A DNA stretch of 64,000 nt from CAZXYS01 sp964645005 (lineage in GTDB: Bacteria; Bacteroidota; Ignavibacteria; Kapaibacteriales; UBA2268), in NCBI GenBank assembly GCA_964645005.1, contig CAZXYS010000016.1, forward strand, positions 1 through 64,000. Reading direction: 5' to 3'. Of the stretch, positions 28,634 through 38,964 are shown in pieces. Both the position numbers and the translations under genes were made by a program. The notes under the pieces are model-generated. The model saw only the letters and a program-made list of their open reading frames with translations. It searched no databases and had not been told where the DNA came from. Every line of letters begins with the position of its first letter. Position 1 is the stretch's first letter.

Positions 28634-29482
28634 ATGCAAAGAGTCATAGATTTTGTAGCTCGTTACAAAGTTTTTATCACATTTATAACTCTGGTCATCA
28701 TCAGTTTGTCCTTGATCTCTAACGGAAATGTCTCCAGGATTGGCGGGTTTCGGACGGTTGTCATTGGCACTATTGGCTGGCTGCAGGAACTATTTTCATG
28801 GCTCCCCAATCCCGGTGCACTGCAAAGTGAAAACCGCGCTTTGCGCAAGCTAAATCTCCAGCTTTCCGCCGAAGTCACTCGAATGAGACATTCGCTCATA
28901 GAAAATAAGAAACTCCGCGAAATGCTTGAATTTGAAGAAAGAAATGAGCGCGGTTATATAACTTCTGAAATTGCCGGGCGCACCACAATTGAGCTTAGAA
29001 GATATTTCACATTGAACAAGGGAACTGATGATGGAGTACAACGCGGCATGGCTGTTCGTTCACCCGCGGGGCTGATTGGTTTGATCGTCGGTGCCAGCGA
29101 TAATTATTCTTTAATGGAACTGATTCTCAATAGAAATATAAGAATTGCTTGTAAAGTCGTTCGTAACGACATCAACGGCATATTATTCTGGGGCGGCGGC
29201 GATGATTTCTTCCTGAAAAATATCCCGGAATCCTATGATGTAAAGGCAGGCGACAGAATAATTACGTCTAACGCAAGTAACAGGTATCCAAAGAATATTC
29301 CAATTGGACAGATAACTAACATCGAAGAGGATCCATCATCGTTGTTTCTCAAGGTTAAAGTGAAACCATTTGTAGAATTTTCAACTCTGCAAGAGGTATT
29401 TATTATTAAAGAACTTCCAAATCCCGAAAGATTGAAGCTCATCGAAGAAATGGAGGAAAGACTGGAGGCTAGAACTAAGTAG
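28634..29482 (+). CDS. mreC: Rod-shape determining protein MreC
   Basis: This 282-residue protein has one N-terminal membrane anchor (about 12-30, FITFITLVIISLSLIS), a coiled-coil segment (about 60-100, ENRALRKLNLQLSAEVTRM), and the beta-rich MreC core with ISNKGTDDGV-like sequence (TLNKGTDDGVQRGMAV). MreC connects MreB to periplasmic wall enzymes. It is 138 nt after mreB. Length fits the family. Confidence 0.92.
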   Translation: MQRVIDFVARYKVFITFITLVIISLSLISNGNVSRIGGFRTVVIGTIGWLQELFSWLPNPGALQSENRALRKLNLQLSAEVTRMRHSLIENKKLREMLEFEERNERGYITSEIAGRTTIELRRYFTLNKGTDDGVQRGMAVRSPAGLIGLIVGASDNYSLMELILNRNIRIACKVVRNDINGILFWGGGDDFFLKNIPESYDVKAGDRIITSNASNRYPKNIPIGQITNIEEDPSSLFLKVKVKPFVEFSTLQEVFIIKELPNPERLKLIEEMEERLEARTK

Positions 29483-29598
29483 AAAAATACTGTCACAAAA
29501 TAGAATTTATTTAAAGTCATGACGTAAATATAAATAAGTTTTTTGAATAAAAGTGAGCATTTAAAAGTACTGATGCATATTATCAGTTAACATTAATC

Positions 29599-30126
29599 AT
29601 GAAAATTAAAATAGAAAAACAAGATCCGCGCAGGGATATAGCTTTAAAGTATGTGAGATATGCTCTTGTCGCATTGCTGCTTTCAGTTGTGCACATTGTA
29701 TTATTGGATCTGATCTCCGTTGCCGGTATAACTCCGGATCTCCTTCTAATCTTAGTTATATGGATTGCAGTGATCGAAGGTCCGATGCCCGGTTTATTGG
29801 CAGGATTCACCATTGGGCTCTTGTTTGATGTAATTTCTATGGATGTTATTGGTACAAATGCACTTGCTAAAATAATTACAGCTTTTATCGCAGGATGGTT
29901 CTACCGCGAAGGTACACTCGAGCATAAACTGGGCAGATTCAGATTTTTAATTATAGTTTTCATAGGTTCAATAGTGCATAACTTGGTTTACTTCTTTTTC
30001 TACATAAAATTAAGCGAGTTATCTTTTTTCTCGTTTTTTACAAAATATGGTTTAGCTATGTCTTTATATACGACAGTATTTGCTGTTTTTGCCATGTTAT
30101 TCAGATTGTCTGGCAAGAGATATTAA
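29599..30126 (+). CDS. mreD: Rod-shape determining protein MreD
   Basis: This 175-residue protein is strongly hydrophobic with about five membrane segments. The pattern ITPDLLLILVIWIAVIEGPMPGLLAGFTIGLLFDV is a good MreD match (PD-LL and G-G-(F/L)-x-x-G-L-x-x-D). It completes the mreBCD set 116 nt after mreC. Downstream lies smc, not pbpA/rodA as in many bacteria. The call rests on hydrophobicity, motif and position. Confidence 0.88.
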   Translation: MKIKIEKQDPRRDIALKYVRYALVALLLSVVHIVLLDLISVAGITPDLLLILVIWIAVIEGPMPGLLAGFTIGLLFDVISMDVIGTNALAKIITAFIAGWFYREGTLEHKLGRFRFLIIVFIGSIVHNLVYFFFYIKLSELSFFSFFTKYGLAMSLYTTVFAVFAMLFRLSGKRY

Positions 30127-30259
30127 CGCATTTTTCGAAGATAACTAAGTATTTATGCAACAAAGAAAATTATTTTTTTATTTTCATCAAGTTTTTAGAT
30201 ATTTAATTTTTAATTAGAAGACAATTTTAATATCGTAATCAATTTGAACAGCATAGAAA

Positions 30260-33200
30260 ATGTATTTATCAAAATTAGATATATCAGGTTTTAAATCATT
30301 TGCAGGCAGGACACGCTTTGAATTTAATGATGGAATAGCCGCCATTGTCGGTCCCAACGGCTGCGGCAAGACAAATGTTGTTGATGCCGTCCGCTGGGTG
30401 CTCGGCGAGCAAAAAACCGCTGTGCTCAGATCTGATATAATGGAAAATGTTATTTTTAACGGCTCGAAAGACAGAAAACAACTCGGCATGGCAGAAGTAT
30501 CGCTAACGCTTCAAAACAATAAGAAAATACTTCCAACCGAGTATGACGAAGTGACAATTACAAGACGATTATTCAGAAACGGAACCAGTGAATACCTGTT
30601 AAATAAGGCTAAATGCAGACTGCGAGATATAACAGATTTATTTATGGATACCGGTATGGGCTCGGACTCATATTCTGTCATAGAATTGAAAATGGTAGAA
30701 GCCATCTTAAGCGGTAAAGTCGACGAACGCCGCCATCTCTTCGAAGAAGCTGCCGGAGTGAACAAATATAAAACAAGAAGAAAAGAAGCCGAAAGAAAGC
30801 TTGAAAATGTGCAATACGATCTTGTTCGTGTGGAAGATTTGGTAGAAGAAGTGCGCAAAGCTGTAAACTCCCTCAAAAGACAGGCGTCCAAAACAAGACG
30901 GTACAATAAGATCAGAGCCGAACTCAGCGAGGTTGAATTATCTCTTATGAGGCATGAGTATAACGGCTTGAAAGAAAAAGCTGAGGCTTATGAAATACAG
31001 TTGAATGAAGATAAAGACAAAAAAACGCAGTTAGAAACTGAACTGAACGATTCTGAAAAACACCTGGAAAAATTGAACAATGATCGCTCCGAATTGGAAA
31101 ATGAGTATCAGGACGCTGTCAAAACTGAATCTCAGATAAAAGAGGAACTCTCGAACAAATCAAAAGAGCTCGCTGTTAAGCAGGAAAAAAGAGAAAATCT
31201 CCTGGCTGCCGAAGATAGGATTGAAAAAGATACAGAGAATCTGAGATCAAACAAAAAGGAACTAACGGAAAATATCGAAAACTCCGAAAAGGAACTTATT
31301 TCCCTTCGAAATTATAAGGATAACGCCGGCGACAAAGTTCAGGAGAAAAAAGAGAAGAGAGATGAAGTTTTAAAAATTGTTTCCGATTTGAGAAATTCAG
31401 TTAACTCAAGCAATGAAAAAATACTCAAAATAAAGAACAGGCTTGAATCCATAGAAAGTGAGTATGACAGAAATTTAAACCAAAAGGCTGCTCTGCAGGA
31501 TAAAATTGAAAATGCCGACAAAGAACTTGATGAAATTAGAAACAGCCAAAATGAACTGGAAAATGAGTATAATGAATCATTAAAGCAGCGAGAAGAACTT
31601 GAAAGCTCAATAAAAAAATCTGAGGAGGAATTAAAAGAAGCACAACGCCAAAAAGCTGATTTGCAGGAAGAAATGGAAAATATTCGTACCCAGACTACAA
31701 ACAAGAAAAATGATCTGGCTCAAGTAGACGCAACTCTGGAATTTCTGGAGGGCTTAGTTGATTCTGACGAGAGTTCGCAATTCCTGCTAAATAACAAAAA
31801 ATGGCAGCCAAAAGGAGAAAAAGCCCTATTAGGTGAATCCATAGGCGCTGATGACAAATTCTTAGTAGCCATCGACACTGCTCTTGGCGACGCTGTTCGT
31901 TATTTCGTAGTCGAAGACCGTGATGAAGCCGTCAATGCGTTTGATCTTTTAAGTGATAATAAAAAGGGTAAAGCCACATTTGTCGTAAAAAATGAAATCC
32001 CTGAAATAGCTGCTCCTGTAAATATATCTGTTTCTGATGGGGTATATGGATGGGCAAGTGAATTAGTCCGAGTAAATGAAACCCTCAGATATGCTCTGCG
32101 TGGTATATTAGGCAAAACAGCTATAACTGAAAATCTGGACAAAGCTATTAACCTTGTCGATAATGGTACTGCCGATAGCGCAGTTACTTTGGATGGCAAA
32201 TTAGTAAAAAGCAGGGGAGTGTTGAGAGGCGGATCTGTAATCCAGCCGGAAAATATAACTGTCGGCAAAAAGGAGAGAATTGACAGACTCACTCAACAAA
32301 GAAATAACATCGAAAATGAAATATCAAAGCTAAATGATAAATTGGCTGAACTAAAATCCAAAAACGAATCAATAAATATTGATGATTATAATAAGGCTTT
32401 GCGTAAAGCAGAACAGGAAAAAAATGAAAATGAAAACAAAATATCCCAGTTGAACTACCGCAGGGAATTACTGGGAAACAATCTCTTTCACATCGAAGAA
32501 AATAAGTATTCAAATCATGAGCAAATCGAATACATTGATAAAGAACTCGAAAACAGCGAAACAGAAAAAAATGAACTCCTTGAAGAACTTCAGGAGATTC
32601 AATCCCAATTCAATGAAAAAAATAAGCAGCTTAAAGAATCCGAAGCTAAACTTAATGAATATGAACAGCAGCTTAGAAAATCCGAGATCAGCGACACTGA
32701 GATAAGAACTAAAATAACATCCTGCGAAAATGAAATCGACAGACTTAAAGCCCGCATAGAATCCACAGATAAGAACATCCAATCCCTGAAAAATGAATAT
32801 GAAACTAATAAGGCTGTTATTGAAAAACTGAAAAACACCGCTTCGGAACTTGAAAACCAGATACAAGATCTCCAAAAGAAAGATACTGAAGCAAACAACA
32901 GGTTAAACTATGTCGATCAAAAACTTTCCGCCCTGAAAGAACAGATCAACCAAGCTTCGGAGGATATTTCCCGTCAACGCAAGGTAGTCGAAAAAGAAAG
33001 AGAAGCCATCTATCAAAAAGAATTGCACCTTAACGAATACCACCAGCAGATGAGAAGTATTGCTGCTCGTGCATTAGATGGATACGAGATCGAACTGAAA
33101 AATGAGACTTTCGAGAAAGAAGAAAACTTCAACATTGATGAACAAAGAGCTAAATTGCGCGACCTAAGTGAAAAGCTGAAAAATATAGGACCGGTTAACC

Positions 33201-33787
33201 ATCGTGCTCTCGACGATTACGAAAAGGAAAGCGAAAGACTTGATTTCTACGAAAACCAGCTTCAGGACCTTACGGAATCTAAAAAGAACCTGTCCGAAAC
33301 GATCCGTGAAATTAACAACACCGCCGAAAGAAAATTCATTGAGACATTTGATCAAATCCATGAGAATTTTAAGACTCTATTCAAAACTCTCTTCGGTGAA
33401 ACAGGAGATGCCGAGCTAAAAATTGATACCGAAAACCCCCTCGATACTGATATCAGCATAATCGCTAAACCTCCGGGCAAAAAACCACACTCAATAGAAG
33501 GTATTTCCAGTGGAGAAAAGACTTTAACAGCTATAGCATTGCTATTTGCAATATACCTCGTCAAACCGAGCCCGTTTTGCATTTTGGATGAGGTTGACGC
33601 TCCACTTGATGATGCCAATATAGACAGATTCATCAAGCTTATTAAGGATTTTCGTAACGGAACACAGTTTATTATCGTCACACATAATAAGAGGACTATG
33701 GAAGCAGCGGATAATTTATATGGCATAACAATGCAGGAAGACGGTGTTTCCAAGGTTGTCTCGGTAAAAATGAATCAAGTTGCATAA
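30260..33787 (+). CDS. smc: Chromosome segregation protein SMC
   Basis: This 1175-residue protein shows the full SMC plan: Walker A (GPNGCGKTNVVDA, about 32-44), a long coiled coil (about 170-500), a hinge (about 510-660, including GGVLRGGS-like sequence SRGVLRGGSV), a second coil, the signature SSGEKTLTAIALLFA, and Walker B PFCILDEVDAPLDD. It acts with ScpA/ScpB to organise and segregate chromosomes; those partners are not in this window. It begins 133 nt after mreD. The coil is rich in Glu and Lys, as expected. Confidence 0.97.
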   Translation: MYLSKLDISGFKSFAGRTRFEFNDGIAAIVGPNGCGKTNVVDAVRWVLGEQKTAVLRSDIMENVIFNGSKDRKQLGMAEVSLTLQNNKKILPTEYDEVTITRRLFRNGTSEYLLNKAKCRLRDITDLFMDTGMGSDSYSVIELKMVEAILSGKVDERRHLFEEAAGVNKYKTRRKEAERKLENVQYDLVRVEDLVEEVRKAVNSLKRQASKTRRYNKIRAELSEVELSLMRHEYNGLKEKAEAYEIQLNEDKDKKTQLETELNDSEKHLEKLNNDRSELENEYQDAVKTESQIKEELSNKSKELAVKQEKRENLLAAEDRIEKDTENLRSNKKELTENIENSEKELISLRNYKDNAGDKVQEKKEKRDEVLKIVSDLRNSVNSSNEKILKIKNRLESIESEYDRNLNQKAALQDKIENADKELDEIRNSQNELENEYNESLKQREELESSIKKSEEELKEAQRQKADLQEEMENIRTQTTNKKNDLAQVDATLEFLEGLVDSDESSQFLLNNKKWQPKGEKALLGESIGADDKFLVAIDTALGDAVRYFVVEDRDEAVNAFDLLSDNKKGKATFVVKNEIPEIAAPVNISVSDGVYGWASELVRVNETLRYALRGILGKTAITENLDKAINLVDNGTADSAVTLDGKLVKSRGVLRGGSVIQPENITVGKKERIDRLTQQRNNIENEISKLNDKLAELKSKNESINIDDYNKALRKAEQEKNENENKISQLNYRRELLGNNLFHIEENKYSNHEQIEYIDKELENSETEKNELLEELQEIQSQFNEKNKQLKESEAKLNEYEQQLRKSEISDTEIRTKITSCENEIDRLKARIESTDKNIQSLKNEYETNKAVIEKLKNTASELENQIQDLQKKDTEANNRLNYVDQKLSALKEQINQASEDISRQRKVVEKEREAIYQKELHLNEYHQQMRSIAARALDGYEIELKNETFEKEENFNIDEQRAKLRDLSEKLKNIGPVNHRALDDYEKESERLDFYENQLQDLTESKKNLSETIREINNTAERKFIETFDQIHENFKTLFKTLFGETGDAELKIDTENPLDTDISIIAKPPGKKPHSIEGISSGEKTLTAIALLFAIYLVKPSPFCILDEVDAPLDDANIDRFIKLIKDFRNGTQFIIVTHNKRTMEAADNLYGITMQEDGVSKVVSVKMNQVA

Positions 33788-33904
33788 TAAAAATTAAATA
33801 TTTGTTTGCAAAAAAGATAAATATAGATTAAATTTTATTCTCGGTTATTCCGAGATTGACAACGAAACTAAAAAATGTATTGTGTTTTCAACTGGAGTAG
33901 AGTT

Positions 33905-34624
33905 ATGAAAAGCTTAGTCATAATATTATTGACAACTGCACTGATGTTTTGGACATTACCAGCAGAATCGGCATGCGGCAATCCGGCTTCTCCCGGATTT
34001 CAGGAACCTGAGCAGATGGAAGAATTCCCCGAGCAGGAACCTGAAGAAATGGAAGAAATGGAAGAAGCTGAAGAAGAAGAAGAAGAAAAGAAAGAGCAGG
34101 AAGGCGTTGAACAGATGGAAGAATTCCCGGAAGAGGAGGAAATGATGGAAGATGCTCCTCCTGCCAAAGAAGAGAGAATGAAATATTACCAGGAAAAATT
34201 TGAAGAGACATATCAGAATGTGTTATTCGAAGATGTTTGGAACGCCGTCAAGCAGTCGATTAAAGATATTAACTGCGCGATAATAAAAGATTCCTACTCA
34301 CAAAATGACGAAGGATTCTACAAAGGCGTCATCAAATCGGATTTCTGCATTTTTGCCATGGGCGATAAAACCCTTGAAAATCTCGAGAAATACAGCATTA
34401 AAGTACCTGTTATACGCGGCGGCACATGGCATACAGGAAGGATGCAATACAAATTCATTATCGAAGAAAATGATGATGGCTCCGTTTATCTAAGACTGGT
34501 AGGAGAGATCAGCGGTTTCGAAAGTTATGTCACAGAGCAGGTCCATTTCTGGGAATCCAACGGTTATCTCGAACACATGATGATGAAAAGGTTAAGGAAA
34601 AATCTGAAAGAGGAAGGCTCGTAA
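33905..34624 (+). CDS. Acidic exported protein of unknown function
   Basis: I start this at 33905 (MKSLVIILLTTALMFW), because GGAG lies 8 nt upstream and the result is a proper signal peptide (about 1-22, ending PAESA); an upstream in-frame ATG at 33875 would add ten residues. The mature N-terminus (about 30-85) is a low-complexity stretch of Glu, Pro, Met and Gln. The C-terminal ~145 residues form a compact domain with several aromatic residues and Cys (NCAIIKDSYSQ; KSDFCIFAMG). The family is not recognised. The acidic part could bind cations or basic partners, which is only a suggestion. Confidence 0.65.
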   Translation: MKSLVIILLTTALMFWTLPAESACGNPASPGFQEPEQMEEFPEQEPEEMEEMEEAEEEEEEKKEQEGVEQMEEFPEEEEMMEDAPPAKEERMKYYQEKFEETYQNVLFEDVWNAVKQSIKDINCAIIKDSYSQNDEGFYKGVIKSDFCIFAMGDKTLENLEKYSIKVPVIRGGTWHTGRMQYKFIIEENDDGSVYLRLVGEISGFESYVTEQVHFWESNGYLEHMMMKRLRKNLKEEGS

Positions 34625-34629
34625 AACTG

Positions 34630-34776
34630 TGTGTCTCATAAGTATAGAGATGTCATCCCTGCAAATGTCTTTAGATCATGCTTTAGCAGGGCAGGAATCT
34701 TGAGAAAATTTTGTTTTTGTCATCGAGAGGATTTGAACAATAAGCAAAAATGAATTAAGGTACACGATCTTATATA
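34630..34776. repeat. MITE-like element, copy B
   Basis: The core 34643-34700 matches copy A (4255-4312) at about 50 of 58 positions, including the TGCTTTAGCAGGGCAGG hairpin. The left end reads TGTCTCATAAG, matching the right end of copy A and the ends of copy C; the right end is degenerate (CGATCTTAT is shared with copy A). The rest of the gap 34625-34945 is AT-rich and shows nothing else before the AAGGAG of the next gene. Confidence 0.55.
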
Positions 34777-34945
34777 AATTTACTGCTTAATTACGCATTT
34801 TGCAGACATTACAAAAGTCTTTCTTTTTAATAATTATTTTGAAAATATATCTTAAAGAATATCTTTTTCTTATAAGGTAGATATTCTTTCCATATTTTGA
34901 AACAAATTATCATGATTATTCATAAATACCCAAAGGAGAAATGCT

Positions 34946-35569
34946 ATGAAATTAACAAGTAAGTCTTTTAACAATGGCACACCGATACCGGGAGAATATG
35001 CATTTTGTATACCGGCTGATGACGGGCATGTCACATTCTCATCAAATAAAAATCCTCATCTAAGCTGGTCGGACTTTCCCGAGAATACTAAAGCCTTCGC
35101 AATAATTTGCGTTGATCCTGATGTTCCCTCCAAACCGGACGATGTCAATCAGGAAGGCAAAACCGTACCGGAAGATCTTCCCAGGGTCAATTTCTATCAC
35201 TGGGTACTCGTTGACATCCCTGCAGCTAAAACCGAGTTCAAGGAAGGCGAAGCCTCCAACCAGGTAATGCCCAAGGGTAAAGAACCCGGTAAGAAAGATT
35301 ATGGCGTCGCGGGTATTAACAACTATACCGACTGGTTTTCCGGTGATCCTGACATGGGCGGCAACTACGCTGATTATGACGGTCCCTGCCCTCCATGGAA
35401 TGATTCCATCATCCACCATTATCATTTCAAAATATATGCTCTCGATGTTGATTCTCTCGGCTTATCAGGGAACTTTGGCGGTCCTGAGGCAATACAGGCA
35501 ATGCAGGGACACATCCTTGACGAAGCCGAATGGATAGGCACCTATACACTTAACAAAGATTTATTGTAA
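34946..35569 (+). CDS. YbhB/YbcL-like PEBP family protein
   Basis: This 207-residue protein belongs to the phosphatidylethanolamine-binding protein (Raf-kinase-inhibitor-like) family in its bacterial YbhB/YbcL branch. Typical segments are CVDPDVPSKPD, then FYHWVLVDIP, and the GP-CPPWNDSIIHHYHFKIYALD run near the end. Bacterial members are soluble and of uncertain function. AAAGGAG is 7 nt upstream. There is no signal peptide, so a cytosolic location is expected. The gene is monocistronic, ending at a hairpin terminator. Confidence 0.85.
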   Translation: MKLTSKSFNNGTPIPGEYAFCIPADDGHVTFSSNKNPHLSWSDFPENTKAFAIICVDPDVPSKPDDVNQEGKTVPEDLPRVNFYHWVLVDIPAAKTEFKEGEASNQVMPKGKEPGKKDYGVAGINNYTDWFSGDPDMGGNYADYDGPCPPWNDSIIHHYHFKIYALDVDSLGLSGNFGGPEAIQAMQGHILDEAEWIGTYTLNKDLL

Positions 35570-35632
35570 TTCTTGAATATTTTTTACAAGAACTGCAATA
35601 TGATTTTCAATACATTAATTTATGATTTTATA

Positions 35633-35685
35633 GTAGAGCGAAGAATCCGGGAATACTTAAAATTCCGGATTCTTCGCTACTTTTT
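35633..35685. terminator. Terminator between convergent genes
   Basis: A 13-bp perfect stem (35638-35650 with 35665-35677), with an imperfect extension and flanking GTA/TAC, is followed by TTTTT at 35681-35685. It ends the PEBP-like gene and lies just before the stop of the convergent minus-strand gene. Confidence 0.85.
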
Positions 35686-35694
35686 GTATGCTTA

Positions 35695-38600
35695 TTACTT
35701 GTTATAAATTATTATCCCGCCTGTAATTCCTTCATTGGTTTGCAGACGGTAGTAATATGAACCGCTTGGTAGATTTGAAGGCTCCCAGACAAACAAATGG
35801 TATCCTGTTTCCAGATACTCATCAGCAACTGTCTCGATTTTATTTCCCAGATTATCGAAAATTTCAAGTCTAATGTCGGCGGTTTTCGACAGATTTAGCT
35901 CAAAAGTTGTAGAACCTGAAAAAGGGTTCGGTACATTCTGTACGCTAATACCGGTTAGTTTATGCTCGTAAACCGAACTCATATCTTTCTTAGTAGTGAA
36001 CATCCATGTTTCACTCCATTCGCCGGGACCGCCCGCACTTATAGCCCTCACTTTCCAGTAAATATCAGTACTATCCGGAAGATCTTCCGTCAGCTTTTTA
36101 GGTGTAAATATCACATCCGGTGCCCAGACAAGCGTATCATTAAACTCTGCATCCAATGCCACAAGCAACTGATATCTATCAGCGTCATCAACACTTTCCC
36201 AGTAAAGCTTGGGGCGAAGGTCAACATCTTCTGCATTATTCGCCGGAGAAGTTAGAATGACAGATTTGGGAGCAGCAGCCGTTGTAAAGCTGTATATGTC
36301 AGACCACTCCCCCGTCAACCCGTTGTTATCAGCAGCTACACGCCAGTGATATTCAGTTTCAGGATCTAAAAAATCAGTGACTGTAAATTTAAGCTCACTG
36401 ACAGTATCAGTTTTAATAATATTCGAAAAATCGGGAGAATCCGATAACTGAAAAATATACATCGTATTCGCAGTACCATAACTGGCTTTGTATTCAGCAG
36501 CTTCCCAGCGGAAAATTGGCTTAGCGGAGACATCCGTTGCACTATTTGAAGGTTCTGTTAGTTGGAGTTTGCCAGGCTTCGGCTGGCATACCGTAAACTC
36601 CCAGACACTTGATTCTGCAGTATTCCCTTGATCATCAGAAGCGATTGCTTTCCAGTAATAAGTGTTACAAGCTAAATAGGATACATTTATGAAAACTTCT
36701 CCGGTAACTTTTCCGTTTTTTTTCGACATAGTTTCATTATATAATACATCTTTAAAAGCCTTATCTCTTGACATCATTATTGTCACTGTATCAGTCTCTG
36801 CAGCGACATTAGCTGTTAGCCTTGAAGTTGTACCTTTATCAATTCCGTAAGTATAATTTCCAGGAGAAATCAATCTCGGCGCCATAAGCTCAGCTTCATA
36901 GGAGCCATCATAATTAACAGTATATTTCCCGTTTACCTTCAAGTCATTTAAATTAAGTTTCTTACCATCGGGATAGGTAATAACTACGGAATCAATCTTT
37001 TCAACATCCCCCAAACCAAAATGGCAGATATTAGTCGATTGTGAAGCCCGCGCATTCATTATCGAACCGGGGTGGCTGCGTAAGAAACTCTTGCCGCCAG
37101 CATAAACAGTAATTGAACTTCCAAATGCATCCATATTGACATTATTCTCAGGGCTGCCGTTGAGCTTTATCTGCAGCCATTTTCCTTTACTTGGCAGGTC
37201 ATTACGAAATAACTTTACATTTTCCTTTGCACTGGCTATCAGCAGATCCATATCACCGTCATTGTCATAATCGAGTCTGACCGGTGACCACGCCCCATGG
37301 ATCGTAGCGCCATATTCCCATGTCAAATCCTTCAATTCATAATCATTTTCTGGTCCCTGATTTATATATAGCCTGGATAATCTATCTACGCCATCACCTT
37401 TTTTATCATAAGAATACTGGCAATGGAACAGATCAAGATAGCCGTCCAGATTGAGATCAGCCCAGCACATCCCTGCATTCATCTCGAAAAACTTCAATCC
37501 AATTTCCGGTTGTACATTTTGGAAATTATAATCCGGGGGTCCTTCATTTTTAAATATCAGAGAAGGATTGGACACCTGTCCGCGCCAGTCGGGATGCCCC
37601 AGATTGCCTACAGCCAGATCAACCGCACCGTCATTATTATAATCACCCCAGTCGGAGCCCATTCCATGACCAAAATATCCTGCCTGTGCAGTTGGAGCAC
37701 CACGAGCCCCGGTTTCCTGTCCAACTTCATTAAAAGTGCCATCTCCATTGTTTTTGTAGAGTAAATCCGGTGCCAACCGGTATGTAGCTACAAATACATC
37801 CGGCAGCAGGTCATTATTATAATCGCAGATACTGGCTCCCCAGCAATCATAATAAGGAGCCGGTTCGCCATCTGAAATTTTAGCAGCATCTGTGACATTC
37901 TCAAACTTTCTGTTGCCCAGATTCTTGAACAACTGATCAGGATAGTATGTTTCCTGCCCCTGATTCGATGTTCTCCCGTAGGCTATAAACAGATCGAGGA
38001 GACCGTCCCTGTTATAATCCAGCCACATAGGCGTAACAGTTGGCTGATCGAGTATTAGTGTTGAATCCGTATCTTCTTCCAATGTGCCATCGGATTTTCC
38101 CCAAAACATTTTGTCCCTGTTCATTCCCCTCCGCGAGAAACAATCAAGATTGCCGTCATTATCAACATCTGCCCAGACAGGTTGTCCGGGTGTTTTCATA
38201 TTGTCGGAAATATTTTTAAAAGTGCCGTCACCATTATTTTCATAAAATAACGTACTTATAGTCAGGTCTGAATAGCCGTCCTTGTTCCAGTCAGTAATTG
38301 ATACAATACCGCTGCCGGGAACATTACCGTTATTTATAATACCAACCTTTTCCGTAACATCAACAAATGATGGCGGTGGAGGTCCCTGAGAAGTGCTGTC
38401 CGTAGGATAAGTATACTCAACTACCAGACGAACCATAAAATTACTGCCGGCTCTGTAATACACTCCCGGAAAACCTAATTGATTATTATTATTCGGATCC
38501 ATGTACCAGGAATGACTGGAACTTCCCTCTGTATCCAAAGCAATCCATGGTCCATTAAAATTTTGACCATGAATTATCCAAACCCGATCCAAACCGCCAA

Positions 38601-38964
38601 GACGAAGATCATCAACCTTGATCTTCCGCCAGCCTGGATTTCCATCATAATCGATTTGGATAGGAGGGATGAGCGTATTATAGTTCTTCACCCACAATGT
38701 CGGCGGGTAAGCTCCTTCCGCCGGGTCACCCATAACACGAAATTCGTCCGTTGAAGCTTGATCTCCCGTCAAATAGATATGTATCTCTTTTACCTGACAG
38801 GGACCGTCAGGATTCAGCAATACAGACTCCTCCCAATCAGGACGTGACTCGTACCCCGAGGTACGGGGTGTTCCGTTATCATTTTTAACAATTACGTCTT
38901 TGCCAAAGCTTGATACGGCAAACATCAGAAATATAGCGAGAATACTTGCAGCTTTTTTGATCAT
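35695..38964 (-). CDS. FG-GAP/ASPIC-UnbV repeat surface protein with T9SS domain
   Basis: This 1089-residue protein has a signal peptide (about 1-21), a jelly-roll-like domain (about 22-190), then a seven-bladed-type series of FG-GAP/VCBS repeats (about 200-590) with Asp-rich loops such as DVDNDGNLDC and DYNNDGAVDLAVGN that would bind Ca2+. An ASPIC/UnbV domain follows (about 590-680, GSSITVYAGGKSFLRS). Three FnIII-like units lie at about 693-795, 798-890 and 901-995. The T9SS C-terminal domain starts near PNPFSGS (about 1005). It is likely a surface-anchored or released binding protein. It shares no operon partner. Confidence 0.88.
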   Translation of the reverse strand: MIKKAASILAIFLMFAVSSFGKDVIVKNDNGTPRTSGYESRPDWEESVLLNPDGPCQVKEIHIYLTGDQASTDEFRVMGDPAEGAYPPTLWVKNYNTLIPPIQIDYDGNPGWRKIKVDDLRLGGLDRVWIIHGQNFNGPWIALDTEGSSSHSWYMDPNNNNQLGFPGVYYRAGSNFMVRLVVEYTYPTDSTSQGPPPPSFVDVTEKVGIINNGNVPGSGIVSITDWNKDGYSDLTISTLFYENNGDGTFKNISDNMKTPGQPVWADVDNDGNLDCFSRRGMNRDKMFWGKSDGTLEEDTDSTLILDQPTVTPMWLDYNRDGLLDLFIAYGRTSNQGQETYYPDQLFKNLGNRKFENVTDAAKISDGEPAPYYDCWGASICDYNNDLLPDVFVATYRLAPDLLYKNNGDGTFNEVGQETGARGAPTAQAGYFGHGMGSDWGDYNNDGAVDLAVGNLGHPDWRGQVSNPSLIFKNEGPPDYNFQNVQPEIGLKFFEMNAGMCWADLNLDGYLDLFHCQYSYDKKGDGVDRLSRLYINQGPENDYELKDLTWEYGATIHGAWSPVRLDYDNDGDMDLLIASAKENVKLFRNDLPSKGKWLQIKLNGSPENNVNMDAFGSSITVYAGGKSFLRSHPGSIMNARASQSTNICHFGLGDVEKIDSVVITYPDGKKLNLNDLKVNGKYTVNYDGSYEAELMAPRLISPGNYTYGIDKGTTSRLTANVAAETDTVTIMMSRDKAFKDVLYNETMSKKNGKVTGEVFINVSYLACNTYYWKAIASDDQGNTAESSVWEFTVCQPKPGKLQLTEPSNSATDVSAKPIFRWEAAEYKASYGTANTMYIFQLSDSPDFSNIIKTDTVSELKFTVTDFLDPETEYHWRVAADNNGLTGEWSDIYSFTTAAAPKSVILTSPANNAEDVDLRPKLYWESVDDADRYQLLVALDAEFNDTLVWAPDVIFTPKKLTEDLPDSTDIYWKVRAISAGGPGEWSETWMFTTKKDMSSVYEHKLTGISVQNVPNPFSGSTTFELNLSKTADIRLEIFDNLGNKIETVADEYLETGYHLFVWEPSNLPSGSYYYRLQTNEGITGGIIIYNK

